Origin: Mesostigma viride
Taxonomy: Eukaryota; Streptophyta; Mesostigmatophyceae; Mesostigmatales; Mesostigmataceae
Assembly (NCBI GenBank): GCA_009746045.1
Contig: RPFO01000041.1
Location: forward strand, 6,261,323 to 6,325,322
Direction of reading: 5' to 3'
Length of the DNA stretch: 64,000 nucleotides
Shown here: positions 27,806 to 38,504 of the stretch, in pieces
How positions within the stretch are numbered: position 1 is the first letter of the stretch
Layout of the letters: every line of letters begins with the position of its first letter
Program-made: the position numbers and the translations under genes
The notes under the pieces: generated by a model
What the model saw: only the letters and a program-made list of their open reading frames with translations
The model's database searches: none
What the model was told of the DNA's origin: nothing

Positions 27806-29351
27806 CCGTGTTGGTTCGTACGGCACCTCGGGTATGAAAATACGCCGTATTCCACGGTACTGACGCTTTCGAGCGCGTACGCCGTACGATTTTCACTGTT
27901 TTTCACTTTGGACTTAGCCGATTTTGGAGGTCGTGGACGTGTCACGCGGTGGGGAGAGGCCCAGACCTGTCAGTGGTACTAAAATTGCTGAAATTGCAGC
28001 GAGTGCATAGCTACTTGCTAGTACACGCGTGACGGTGTGCCTTTCTACATTTTTTGACAGGATTTTTTATTCGCGGGAGAAAAGCTGCGAGGGGACAGAG
28101 CATGCATGGCAGAATCATAAGGTTTAGGGACGGGTGCACTTCCAGAAAGACGCAGAAGAGTGAAGACGCAATTAAAGCAAATAGAGGGTGCCGGGTGCGC
28201 CGGTTCATGTATTGTGCGCTAGGCAATCATGAAAGAGGCGACCATGCCTAGAGTTCCAGTCGTCAAAAGGGGAGAGGAGTATCAATACCTCCACCTGATT
28301 GACGAGGTGGAAAAGACCGTGAGTGGGGAAGACGTGGTAGTCGGCCAGAGGTGGCCAGGCGTGCAAGCTGTGCGATTACAAGTTCGGCAGGCCTGGCAAC
28401 TTTAGCAAGGATCGCGCTGTCGGCCATCTCGGCCACATCCCCAACAAGGGAGCCACATTTTGCCAGCAGTCTAGGAATGTAGAAGGCCTGATCGGGAGGC
28501 TTCAGGCGGCTGAGGCAGCCCGGTTGGAAAAGAAGGAGCAAAAGGCAGTGCTCGGTGCCCGCGTTGCCAAGGCCCTTCTGCCTGCCGCTGCCCCGGGTGC
28601 TGGCCCTTGTGGCTCTGGCAAGGCAGTGCAGAAGACGATTCCACAGTGCTTTTCCAATGCGCAGCTCCAGGAAGTCCGCCTTGCCCAGGCCTCTTTCTTT
28701 TACGAGAATGGCATTCCGTTTCACGTCGCCGCCAGCGCCTCGTACAAGAACATGATCGCGGCAGTGGCAAAGTATGGACCTGCCGCAGCAGTGAAGGTCA
28801 ATTCTGGGTTCATTGCCAATGATTTTATTTCTTAGGGATTCGTGGCATGCACTTGTTGTCATTGTGCAGCGAAGCTGCCATCTATAGTGCTATGACATCC
28901 TCTGCATCGAGGCTGCCAGAGCTCTGGGTGCATTATACCATTCAATCATGTATTATGTTGTCAATAATGCATTGTAATAAAAGAGACCGGTGTTAGATGG
29001 TCAATAGTTTGCGTGTCCACAATATACAAATGTACTTGAAGGATGTATTGCAATGTCGATCTAAGTGTGGCAGGTGGCAAGTCACTGCCATTATGCTCAT
29101 TAATGAATAGCAGAGAGCATAGTACATAGTAACATTTGTTGGATGCAGGGCCACACATCCTTAGAATACCCCGTACTTTAAGCCTTGGCCTCAATAATAC
29201 CCCGTACTTTTTTAGCACAATTTAAAAAATACCCCGTATGCCGTACTGCGTGTTTTTTCGCGTATTTTTTACCCCTCGCAAAAATACCTGTATTTTTACA
29301 GTACGCAAGGGTTTTACCGAGTACCCCGTACTGCCGTACAGACCAACACGG
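27806..29351 (+). mobile_element. hAT-2, decayed hAT-like DNA transposon
   Basis: Inverted ends CCGTGTTGGTTCGTACGGC and the complement of CCGTGTTGGTCTGTACGGC match hAT-1. The flanks CCGACCGG (27798-27805) and CCGACTGG (29353-29360, after one extra G) suggest an 8-bp duplication with one change. The interior is collinear with hAT-1 and contains the transposase remnant 28244-28835. The right end holds the same CCCGTAC-rich subterminal repeats. Confidence 0.65.
28244..28835 (+). pseudogene. hAT transposase remnant, frameshifted
   Basis: From the ATG at 28244 the frame reads MPRVPVVKRGEEYQYLHLID like hAT-1. It is thrown off by about four extra bases within the BED finger near 28355. The later frame (28524-28835) has the Ala-rich helix and then LAQASFFYENGIPFHVAAS and YKNMIAAVAKYGPA. 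That is the conserved FFYENGIPF start of the DUF659-type catalytic region of hAT transposases. It stops after NDFIS, so most of the catalytic core and the dimerisation domain are absent. The element could move only with a helper. Confidence 0.65.
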
Positions 29352-29608
29352 GCCGACTGGCTGAGCTATGGCGGTCGGTCAAGATGAGCTTGGGATAAGG
29401 TGAACACAGAGAACTGCTGTCGGAGCTGGCCAACCACTGGTTTATGTCTTAGCCAGCAAAGCCTATCCGGTTAGCCGTAACCGTGGGACAAGCTAGCTGT
29501 CCGTACCGACCCGGATAAGGCCCCGGACTGGGGCCTAGGTGGCGCTGGCCCTAGGCGCCGCCCTTAGACCGGTCGACCGCATCGGACCGCCGGATTATAG
29601 CCGGCGGC
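29352..29608. other. No gene recognised
   Basis: GC-rich sequence with short dyads (CCGGCGG/CCGCCGG-like) between hAT-2 and the CopF fragment. No frame resembles a known family. Confidence 0.4.
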
Positions 29609-30211
29609 TTAGCGGACGCTAGCGGAAGGCGTGCGGACGGACATGGGGAACTTAGAGCCAGATCCTAGGGCTCTAGAGTTACTCAACTCTGACATACTCT
29701 TTTGTTCTGAGAGGGCTGGCTCGCTAGGGACGCCGGTGGGGACCACAAAGAAGTAGTAAGGATCAGCGCGATGGTACGTGGCCCCTAAGCTCTGCAAGAC
29801 CTCCTCCGCGGAAATGCGGAAGATGATGGGAGAGCTCTGCAGCCCCTCCACCCCTGTCAACAGCTCGATATACTCGCTGCCAATGGTGCCATCCTGCCAG
29901 ACCACCGGGACCTTCACCACGTAGCGGGTGCCTTGCCATGTTTGCTGCGCGACCCCAGCGTCGCTGTGGAGGAATGCCCGCTGAAAGTCACCGCACCACA
30001 TCCCGTAGTCCTTGCCCGCGTTCCGCTTGCCCAAGTAGATGACCGTCAGTAGCCGATGCGAAACATGGTTGAGCCCAGGGGTATAAAGATCCTTGGCATC
30101 CAGCGGGGAGGACCCCTTCGTCTCCGTGACCACGGGCCTAACCAGGAACACCACCGAAGAGTTGGTCTCGTCCGGCTTGTAGGTGAGCACGAACTTCAAC
30201 CGCAACCGCGT
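29609..30211 (-). pseudogene. pol: CopF, reverse-transcriptase fragment of a copia-like element
   Basis: The frame reads LRLKFVLTYKPDE, then RPVVTETKGSSPLDAKDLYTPGL. Motif A follows (CGDFQRAFLHSD), then GLQSSPIIFRISAEEVLQSL and ADPYYFFVVPTG, where it diverges before motif C. It is the middle of a copia-type RT with the lineage's DF-RAFL version of motif A. It joins the piece at 33398-33495 across Cop3, whose CGCGT duplication flanks the break. Both outer ends are truncated. It is closest in style to CopD (DPCFFVVPTPSG). Confidence 0.7.
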
Positions 30212-30640
30212 AGTTGTGCTCCCGAGTGGCATCTATCCGCTGGCCGGTAGTCGCCGGCCTGGGCGCCTAGTCAGGTGGGCATCAAAGATTGGTGTCTAGA
30301 TGCTAGTCGGTGCCTAAGCAAGGTACGGAAGCCAGTGCGCGCCGGGACGGTCAGAGAACCGTCGCCCTCGGTAGCACAGATCCGCTGAGTGCCGGTAGTC
30401 TCGGGTTAGAGGCTCGAGCATGCACTATCGGGTAGCCTACCGGTAGTCTCGGGTTAGAGGCTCGAGCATGCCTTATCGGTTAGCGCCGCGCCGCTGAGCT
30501 CCTTGCGGCCTCGCCAGCTGCAAGGGTTCAATAGCAATCAGTGGCGGCTGCGGGCTCAGCCTCCCACAATCGGTTCCCCAAACAACAAAAATCCCGTCTC
30601 CATCGCCGGCGTGCTAGCCAGCGGTGAAGGGCATTCAACT
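30212..30640 (+). repeat. Cop3 5' LTR
   Basis: 429 bp, AGTTGTGC...TTCAACT. It contains a duplicated block, GGTAGTCTCGGGTTAGAGGC, at about 30391 and 30440. The next bases TGTATTCACAAC resemble Cop1's TGTACTCAAG and not a CCA-type primer site. Confidence 0.9.
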
Positions 30641-30686
30641 TGTATTCACAACAGTCAACATTACCGTTGACCATTTTTCTGGGCTC

Positions 30687-31892
30687 ATGGCGCGTGGCGC
30701 GGAGCGAACGCCAGCTGCAACCCAGGACCAGGGAACGCAAGCATCAACTCCGGCGGATGGGAGTGGCGCAGCCACCGTGGCGACTGAGCCAGCTGGTGGC
30801 TCGGTCAGCACAGCTCCGGGGCAGCAGTCAGCACCAACTGCCCGGAAAGTTTTCAAGAAAGAAGAGCTGCCAAGTAAGCTGCCAGAAATTCTGACGCCGT
30901 CCGCCGTGGAGGAGTTTATTAACAGCCTGGGCGAGCTCCGGCAGGACTACAACGAACTGTCCGACGCAGTTTTCCTCACCAAGCTGCGCCGGTCAGAGGT
31001 ATGCAACGAGGCTACGGGTAATGCGGACGTGCGAGGGGTCATTATCAACGCCAGCAAAGAGGCGTGGACCTGGCCTGACACAGTGAAGGCCCTGCAAGAG
31101 GTGCTCGACACCTCAAGCTTTCCTGACGAGGAAAAGGAGGGGCAGGCGCTGGTGCGCAACCTGTCGCTTGACCCGAATTACCTCAGCTCGGACATGGCCA
31201 GATTCGCGGCCCAGGTCCGGAGCAAGGGTGTCTTGAAGCACATGAGTAGCGAATATTTACTCAGCGCAGTTCTGGATGCGCTGGGGCTGACGCCAGAGAG
31301 CCGTGCCAATGTCAAGGCCGGTCTCGGCATGAAAATTGCGCTAGCTTCTTCCGTGGTAGTGGGCACCCCGGACGACCAGAAACGGTTCAACGCAGCCATG
31401 GCGCACCTCCGAGAGATGTTCAAGGACCGGGGCGGCCCCAGGCGTAACAACAAGCTGCCGACAGTTGCTCAGGTAAACCCTGTTCCTGCCTCGACCCCGC
31501 CAGCAGCTTCTCTGTCGGACTTGACCACTCTTGTTACCCAGCTGTCCACGACGGTGGCCGACAACGTGGTGCGAATGTTGGGTGGCAAACGCCGAGCTCG
31601 CGGTGGTCGGCACAACCAGAACGCGTCCAGCAAACGCGGGCCGGGAGGCGGTCAGGGCAAGCAGCCTCGACAGGAGGGCGGCGCTGGCAGGCAGCAGCAG
31701 CAGCAGGGTGGCGTCCCCAAGGAGAAGGTCGTCTGCGAGCGGTGCACCGGCGTGGGGCACACCGAGGCCAACTGCACGCTGCGGCTGGACCTCGGCAAGG
31801 CGACTCGAGTGTGCCGGCGCTGCTGGGCGGTTCGGCTTCCTGGACACGACCCCAACACATGCCGCGCCCCACGGCCAGCCATGCCCAAGTGA
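30687..31892 (+). CDS. gag: Cop3 Gag with zinc knuckle
   Basis: The first ATG downstream of the LTR in this frame (30687, MARGAERTPAATQDQ) gives 401 residues. An Ala/Gly/Pro leader precedes a helical core (about 60-250; LPEILTPSAVEEFINSLGEL and later SEYLLSAVLDALGLTPESR). A basic Gly/Gln-rich linker leads to CERCTGVGHTEANC, a CX2CX4HX4C knuckle. A second Cys/His cluster follows (CRRCWAVRLPGHDPNTC), with a longer C-to-H gap. The two-cluster layout matches Cop1 Gag. The frame is intact although the element lacks most of pol, consistent with cis packaging by its own Gag. Confidence 0.8.
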   Translation: MARGAERTPAATQDQGTQASTPADGSGAATVATEPAGGSVSTAPGQQSAPTARKVFKKEELPSKLPEILTPSAVEEFINSLGELRQDYNELSDAVFLTKLRRSEVCNEATGNADVRGVIINASKEAWTWPDTVKALQEVLDTSSFPDEEKEGQALVRNLSLDPNYLSSDMARFAAQVRSKGVLKHMSSEYLLSAVLDALGLTPESRANVKAGLGMKIALASSVVVGTPDDQKRFNAAMAHLREMFKDRGGPRRNNKLPTVAQVNPVPASTPPAASLSDLTTLVTQLSTTVADNVVRMLGGKRRARGGRHNQNASSKRGPGGGQGKQPRQEGGAGRQQQQQGGVPKEKVVCERCTGVGHTEANCTLRLDLGKATRVCRRCWAVRLPGHDPNTCRAPRPAMPK

Positions 31893-31905
31893 CGTCATAG
31901 AGGTG

Positions 31906-32631
31906 ATGTGTGTCGCGGAATACGCCGACAAGCTCGCGCAATCGCTGCCTGAGCGGCTGGATGCGTCCGCGGGACCGCACTTGCGCGGCCAGCTGGGGTG
32001 GCTCGCGGGCACGGTGCGACCCGACCTGTCCATCTACGCGCGTGCGCCCGACGCCGTGCTTGCGGGCATGGGAGCGCAGCATCTTCGGACGCAAGTCTTG
32101 GCGTCACCGGGCCTGCGCGTGTGGGGGGTTGATATCACCCGCCCGGTGGCAATGACCATTTACTCTGACGCGAACCTGGAGTCGCGTACCATCACGCAGC
32201 TGCGCGCGCGGGAGGCGGCCATCTTTTTTCTTGATAGCCCCACTGGGCAGCCCACTATTGTCGACTGGTATAGCCGCATCCATCAGCGGGTAGTGGTAGA
32301 CAGCAATCGCGCGGAGTGTCGCGCGTTCATTTCCGCTGTCGACCATGCGTGTTATGTGCAGCATCTTTTGCAATGGATTGCGGATAAGGCCCGCGTGGCG
32401 CTGTCGCTCCGCATGCGGCTGTGCACAGATAGCAAGTCAATAATCGAGTTTCTGAATAACCCGCTCGCCTCCACCACCAAACTAGATTACCTTGTGTTGG
32501 CCGAGTCCGCCACGGTGTTGGATGAGCGGCGGTGGATCCCTGAGAGCGAGAATATTGCCGATGCCTTGACCAAGCCCGCGATGCTGTCGGGGCCTCAGTA
32601 CAAGCTGCTGCGGCAGCTCATGATGACATGA
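31906..32631 (+). CDS. pol: Cop3 Pol remnant: RT end plus RNase H
   Basis: From the ATG at 31906 (MCVAEYADKLAQSL) the frame carries the RT connection region (HLRGQLGWLAGTVRPDLSIY). RNase H follows with IYSDANLESR, AECRAFISAV, LCTDSKSIIEF and ENIADALTKP, the four acidic positions expected. The frame is also open upstream inside gag, but that is out of register with pol homology. The RT catalytic motifs are absent, so it cannot copy RNA. RNase H looks intact. The gag stop (31892) and this start are 13 nt apart, marking the internal deletion. Confidence 0.75.
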   Translation: MCVAEYADKLAQSLPERLDASAGPHLRGQLGWLAGTVRPDLSIYARAPDAVLAGMGAQHLRTQVLASPGLRVWGVDITRPVAMTIYSDANLESRTITQLRAREAAIFFLDSPTGQPTIVDWYSRIHQRVVVDSNRAECRAFISAVDHACYVQHLLQWIADKARVALSLRMRLCTDSKSIIEFLNNPLASTTKLDYLVLAESATVLDERRWIPESENIADALTKPAMLSGPQYKLLRQLMMT

Positions 32632-32968
32632 GTTTTTTTTACCGTGTGACCTGTCGTCTTTTTGCATGGGAATGGGCGCTTCTTTCATCTGTGAATACAT
32701 TTCCCTAGACCTGACAGGCGGCCAGTGTGCCTAATAATGATGCATGTGGTGCAGTTGCACCCAAGTAGAAAAGGAGGCCGGGAGCAAAGCCCGGGTGTTT
32801 TTGGCGTGCTCAGATCCCAGCGTAGGGCACCCTCCTTGGGGTCTAGGATTTGGGGACGGCGAGTGTGCCGTTACGTGTTTCTCTACTTGAACGTACGTAG
32901 GGTCAGTGCTACCCTATTGCCCCACGCTTTAAATAATTTATGATAATTATTTAAAAAGAAAGTATGGG

Positions 32969-33397
32969 AGTTGTGCTCCCGAGTGGCATCTATCCGCTGG
33001 CCGGTAGTCGCCGGCCTGGGCGCCTAGTCAGGTGGGCATCAAAGATTGGTGTCTAGATGCTAGTCGGTGCCTAAGCAAGGTACGGAAGCCAGTGCGCGCC
33101 GGGACGGTCAGAGAACCGTCGCCCTCGGTAGCACAGATCCGCTGAGTGCCGGTAGTCTCGGGTTAGAGGCTCGAGCATGCACTATCGGGTAGCCTACCGG
33201 TAGTCTCGGGTTAGAGGCTCGAGCATGCCTTATCGGTTAGCGCCGCGCCGCTGAGCTCCTTGCGGCCTGGCCAGCTGCAAGGGTTCAATAGCAATCAGTG
33301 GCGGCTGCGGGCTCAGCCTCCCACAATCGGTTCCCCAAACAACAAAAATCCCGTCTCCATCGCCGGCGTGCTAGCCAGCGGTGAAGGGCATTCAACT
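32969..33397 (+). repeat. Cop3 3' LTR
   Basis: 429 bp, essentially identical to the 5' copy, followed by the CGCGT duplication. The 337 bp between the RNase H stop and this LTR hold no gene. Confidence 0.9.
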
Positions 33398-33495
33398 CGC
33401 GTGGCCCCGGCTGGCACACTCTCCAATCCTCGGTAGACCTCGCGCTCTCGCCACTGCTCCTTGGCTCGAATGAACGCTTCACTAGGAGTTAATTT
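33398..33495 (-). pseudogene. pol: CopF RT fragment, other side of Cop3
   Basis: The frame reads AFIRAKEQWREREVYRGLES then VPAGATRLRLKF, the start of the copia RT domain (a Trp, then a V-P-x-G-A-x-x-L-R-x-K-F pattern). It joins 29609-30211 once one CGCGT copy is removed. It ends at the GGTTACC-rich block. Confidence 0.65.
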
Positions 33496-33504
33496 TACGG
33501 GGCG

Positions 33505-33990
33505 TAAACGCCCCGGTTGAGGTTACCGGGGCGGTTACTGGCCAGTAACCATGTACGTTTAAGGTTACCGGCCAGGTTACCGGCCGGTAACCCGGAATGC
33601 AACAGACTAAATACCGGCCGGTAATGGTTACCGGGCGGTAATAGTTACCGGAACGTTTACTGGGCGGTAACTTTTACCGGAGCCGTAACCATGCCCGTAA
33701 CCTATCTGGGTTACGGTCATGGTTACGGCCCAAGTAGAAGTTACCGGGCGGTAAACTGGTATGGTTACGGGACCAGTTCTGAGAACCGGGATGGGTTACC
33801 GGCATGGTTACGGGACCAGTTCTGATAACCGGGCCTGGCTACTGGCCTGGTTACGGGTCCATCAACCGTCCCGTAACCTGCAGTAGTTACGGCCCAGTAG
33901 TTGACCCTGGCTACTGCGGTGGTTACTACGGGGCCGGTTATGCCCCAGTAATAATAGTAACCCATGCCTACAATGCAGCCTGTCCGGGTT
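33505..33990. repeat. Degenerate GGTTACC/GGTAACC block
   Basis: About 490 bp is built from GGTTACCGG, GGTTACGG and CCGGTAACC words in both orientations, with irregular spacing and substitutions. Because the core is nearly self-complementary the block could fold into many short hairpins. It adjoins the truncated end of CopF. No protein or known satellite is recognised. Confidence 0.7.
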
Positions 33991-34754
33991 ATGGCCCCGA
34001 ATTCTAAAATGCATTGACCCCGGCTATGGTGAGTGGCTTGCATGATATGGTGCTTTTCAAGATGCATTTTTGAATTAGGCATTTCATTAAAATGTTTAAG
34101 AAGTCATTAATAATCAATTGCACGAATCACTTCCATCCGATGTTGTCAACGTGGGCTTCATGATGAAATCGTGGAGATGACGCACATGAAGTTCACGGAA
34201 CATCTTAGGTAATAAATTAAGCCGTTACGGCAGTAGAACCTTGGCCGATGAGGGTGGCGTCTTGAAGCTGTTGTCACCCTCAAGTCCGCTCGGCCAGGGG
34301 TAATCGCCCTTGTTGATTTGAAAGGTACCGCCGTCCATATGGCGGCTCCGCTTTTCGTGCGAGTTGACCAACTTCCCGTCTTAATCATTCCGGATTGCCT
34401 GCAGTTCATTCCGCCTTTGTCCAAGTAAGACAGCAACTGTCACGCACTCATAGAAAACGCGAAATGCCCCGAATGCAGTTACGGCCATACGGTAGCGAGG
34501 AATAGCAGTTGAAATTTCTAGTACACAGGCAACTAGTAAGAAAAGGGACGATGCGTGCACCACCACCAATACGTACGTGCATCCCTCTCTTGAAAATGAC
34601 AGCATCTTCCATGCCGTCCAAGAAAAACGCAACGTATTTAACATGAACCCGAATGCAGTTACGGTCGTAGACTAGTGAGGACTGGCAGCTGAAAGTTCTA
34701 GTTGATGGGCTGAGAATAAGGAAAAAAATGATGCGTGCACTCACCTACCCTATT
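33991..34754. other. No intact gene; short gene-like remnant
   Basis: Mostly unclassified sequence. On the minus strand at about 34230-34380 a frame reads GGTFQINKGDYPWPSGLEG and looks protein-like but has stops on both sides. The motif ATGCAGTTACGG appears twice (near 34472 and 34653), each followed by a similar stretch (GAGGA.TAGCAG.TGAAA.TTCTAGT), so a duplication of about 180 bp is likely. Confidence 0.35.
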
Positions 34755-35895
34755 ACGTCCCTCCCATGGCAAGGAACCAGCAAAACCACCCACATACCCT
34801 GTTGTGTCCCTCCCTTGACAAGGAACAAGCACGTGCACATGCCCCACCCCACATGCATGCCTCCCTTGACAAGAATCGAACGGGCACGTGCACCCACCTA
34901 CCCTATGTGCACCCCTCCTTTGACAAGGAACAAGCACGTGCACATGCCTACCCCACATGCATGCCTCCCTTGACAAGAATCGAACGAGCACGTGCACCCA
35001 CCCACCCTGTGTGCACCCCTCCTTTGACAAGGAACAAGCACATGAACTCACCTACACTACGCGCGTCCCTCCCTTGACAAGGAATAGGCACGTGCACATG
35101 CCTACCCCACATCCATGCCTCCCCTGACCAGTAACAAGCACGTGCACCCACCTACCCTACGTGCATCCCTCCTGTGACATGGAACAAGCATGTGCACATG
35201 CCTACCCCACATGCGTCCCTCCTTTGACATCGAACAAGCACGTGCACCCACCAACCCTATGTCCGCCCCTCCCTTGATAAGGTACAAGCATGCCCACCCA
35301 CCTACCCTACCTGCATCCCTCCCTTGACATGGAACAACCATGTGCACATTCCTACTCCACATGCCCCCCTCCTTTGACAAGGAACAAGCATGTGCACTCA
35401 TCTACCGTACGTGCATCCCTCCCTTGACAAGGAACAAGCAAGCCCACCCACCTACCCTACCTGCATCCCTCCCTTGACATGAAACAAGCACGTGCACATG
35501 CCTACCCCACATGCATGCCTCCCTTGACAAGGAACGAGCACGTGCACCCACCCACCCTATGTGCACCCCTCCTTTGACAAGGAACAAGCACATGAACTCA
35601 CCTACACTACGTGCGTCCCTCCCTTGACAAGGAATAAGCACGTGCACATGCCTACCCCACATCCATGCCTCCCCTGACCAGGAACAAGCACGTGCACTCA
35701 CCTACCCTACGTATGTGCCTCTTGACAAGGACCAAGCTCGTGCACCCACCTACCATACGTGAATCCCTCCCTTGACAAGGTACACGCATGCCCACCCACC
35801 TACCCTACGTGGGCCCCTCCCTTGATAAGGTACAAGCATGACCAGCCACCCACCCCGCGAGCCTCCCTACTTTGACAAGGAACAAGCACGTGGGC
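34755..35895. repeat. 50-bp minisatellite, about 22 copies
   Basis: The unit is about 50 bp with core CCCTTGACAAGGAACAAGCA, then CGTGCAC and a CCTACCC block. Copies differ at several positions. Because 50 is not a multiple of three, long minus-strand frames across it cycle through three versions of the repeat peptide and are not genes. Confidence 0.9.
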
Positions 35896-36880
35896 CCGCT
35901 AGCATGGCAGCAAGGAAGACATTACACTAACATGGCATGGCCAAAGCAAAAGAGACAGAGAAGTCAATGGAGAGAGAGCTCCTAAGAACTCCTAGTAAAA
36001 TTGGCAACCATGGAGGGCAAAAAACGTTCAACAACTTACGATGGGCATCGGCACATACAGAGAAGCCCAGGTGTGCCAGGTGTAAAATAAGCGAGATTGA
36101 AGTGTCGCCTACCTCGTGGGAGACTTTTGGTATCTGGTAAACAATGAAAGCGAGTGGAAAGATGGACAACGTGAAAATAACATACAATCGACTGCAATGC
36201 ATGCAAAGAGGACAGAATCAGTAATAAAGCGCGCTGCATTCAGGCAGCGCTGAGCAATTGAACGGTGAACAATTTAATCCGGAACGCATTGTCTACGCGA
36301 CTCGATGCGACTAAACGTGGCATGCATACGCGGTCGCTGACTGAAGACATTGTGTACCTGGCTCAGCAAGGTGCGCTTGCAGCCGCTTTCTTAAATATGC
36401 CGCAGGCGCACGATGTAACGAATTGAAGTTTGCATGTAGTAACAAAGGCAAGAAAAGCGGTGTAGCTGGCTACCGACTACGCCATAGTAAGCTGTATCGG
36501 AGTTGGCGCTGCCGATGGCTGGAAACGGATGACCGAATCATGCTAAACTGGGGCTCCAAAAGGGCTTGTCATGCATCCTAGTGCGCCTTTTGCTTTTTTT
36601 TCTTCAAGCATCGTGAGCATGCGGGTTTAGGGGGGCGCTTATTCTTTCACCACTATCAGTCGGCTGGACTGCAATCGGCATAGCCAGCGCAAGGTGATGC
36701 AAGGGCAGGCAAACTTTACCAGCTCGTTCAAGGCTCGTTGATGAAATTCAAACATCTAGGCGGCGCGTATGCAACGGCTCATCGCAATTCGAATTCGCAA
36801 GCAGAACCCTCGTTACACGTGGCGCATGCAGAGATCTGCTTCGGGCGGCTTGGCGTATCTCACTGCGTCGTGACTCGAGT
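35896..36880. other. No gene recognised
   Basis: About 1 kb without a frame that resembles a known family. The longest frames (near 35937-36140) lack motifs. Some short dyads occur, such as GCGCGCTGCATTCAGGCAGC near 36229. Confidence 0.4.
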
Positions 36881-37082
36881 ACATAGTCAGCCTAGTTAGT
36901 ACTCTGGGGGCCTCGAGTTCGGCAGTCCCCTATTCGGAAATCCCGGATCATATGTACTCCACACTATGTATGTACTCTTGGAGTACATAGTGTGGAGTAC
37001 ATAGTCACTCCTTCCTATGTAATACGGGCGTGTCTCACCGCGTCGGCAGTCCCCTATTCGGAATCCCGGATCATATGTACTC
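36881..37082. repeat. Palindromic TACTCC/GGAGTA repeat, left of mini-L
   Basis: It contains CACACTATGTACTC facing GAGTACATAGTGTG, and a longer unit starting CGGCAGTCCCCTATTCGG that recurs at about 37045 and 39271. It ends in TACTC (37078-37082), duplicated by mini-L. The same array continues at 39153. Confidence 0.7.
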
Positions 37083-37727
37083 TGTCAAGGGTATATTTTA
37101 CCCTATGTGCCCAACTACCTGTTTATATTTAATTCTGGCCGTCATGTTGTAAACGGAGGACTAATTAGGGTTGCGTCATTATTAATCGCACCCGCCTACC
37201 GTATTTCAGGCCGATAATTAAATAGGTTAGGAAGGGCTTGCCGTGATAATTACGGCACAGTTTATAGCACTAGAAATAGTGCCGTACAGCGAAAGTTATT
37301 GTATGCCGAAGTTGTACTATTTCCGGCACAAGACTTAACGCACTGTAGGTGCCGACGGTACCATCCTCGGCCCACTGTTCCGTGTTGGATATTTCTACCG
37401 ACACGAGTTACTAGATGCCCCGTACTTAATGCGCTGGCATGTTAGCAAGACTTCTAGAATGTACGACTCTGAAGTTAAGTCGTTAAGTTATTGTCTTGCG
37501 CATAGCCGCCACCTTTGGTGGATATAGGCACGATGTTTGTGCTCGATGCCTTCACCTTACCTGTCCTAGCTGTCAGCTATGGACGATAATGGTCCCCACC
37601 CGGGAACCGCACCATGGCTTTGGCGGTCAAACGGTGGCAGTCCGTAACCTAAATATGAAATGAATAAATCGTCTATCAATTGTCTCAAGCAGTCTTGACG
37701 ACCAAGGAATCAACCAAATTTCTGACA
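37083..37727 (+). repeat. mini-L 5' LTR
   Basis: 645 bp, TGTCAAGGG...TTTCTGACA. It is followed by CAAAGCCATTACAC, not a TGG-type primer site, so the primer is uncertain. Confidence 0.85.
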
Positions 37728-38504
37728 CAAAGCCATTACACAAATTCACCCTATGGACGTCAATTAGCGAGACCCGCCTGAAAATGGCGAGAGACGTAAT
37801 GTATTTTCATGCATTATTATGGTTCGGAAGTTCGCGGCGTTGCTGTCGTCAAGCCGCATTGTAATTCCAGGAACTGGCCCAGTGCCGCGGCCTGATCAAC
37901 CGCAGGCCTTATATTTCCAGATTCCAGGAAATTTTCCCAGATTCCAGAGTGTGGCCGCGGCACTCATGCCAAATGCTGCTGAAGCTAGAGCCATACACGA
38001 GCTCAAGTTCAAATCGCGGCGGAGGCGAATTCGCAGCCCTCTTTGTGAAATTTTCATTTTTGCTGGGTGATCATGTCGGCCAGGCGCGGTATCCGCCTGC
38101 ATTCTATGACTCGAACTTTTGTGAAGGCCGAGAAGCCAAGTGCGCAGGAGCCCAGCTGCCGAGAAGCCAAGTGCCGCAGAGCCGAGAAGCCAAGTGCGCA
38201 GGAGCCCAGAGCCGAGAAGCCAGTGCCATCCACGAGTTAAGGAAATCGGGATTTTTTGTTCCGGTTCATGTCATCGGGTTCTGATGCTAAGCCCTGTATT
38301 CAAAAGCACACATTCGGGTTTTTTGTTGCTAATCCCCATGTCCAAAAGCACAAGTGTTAACCTCGCCTAAGCTCCAGTTTTTGTTGCAATGGTTCACCAT
38401 GGAATGTTATCCCAAGTAAGGGGGGCTATACACCCTACCTAAGCTAAAGGGAAAGTTACAATCATTGGATTATACCATAGTACTGGCTAGTTGAGCAAGG
38501 GGGG

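Larger units (their letters stand above)
30212..33397 (+). mobile_element. Cop3, internally deleted AGTT-type LTR element
   Basis: LTRs of 429 bp at 30212-30640 and 32969-33397 start AGTTGTGCTCCC and end GCATTCAACT. They differ at about one base. The duplication CGCGT (30207-30211, 33398-33402) is exact. The interior has a full gag (30687-31892) joined to the end of pol, mainly RNase H (31906-32631). Retropepsin, integrase and most of RT are gone. The purine tract AAAAAGAAAGTATGGG (32953-32968) adjoins the 3' LTR. Near-identical LTRs mean recent insertion, so it must have moved with enzymes supplied in trans. Confidence 0.85.

Noticed and set aside
33505-33990. A telomeric tract
   Set aside because: The words are irregular, occur in both orientations and lie between elements. 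No regular telomere unit is seen.
33487-34440. Another AGTT...AACT element starting AGTTAATTTT at 33487
   Set aside because: No matching AACT end with a CTAGG duplication was found downstream.
34755-35895. A CRISPR array
   Set aside because: The repeats are contiguous with no unique spacers and diverge along the array. The context is eukaryotic.
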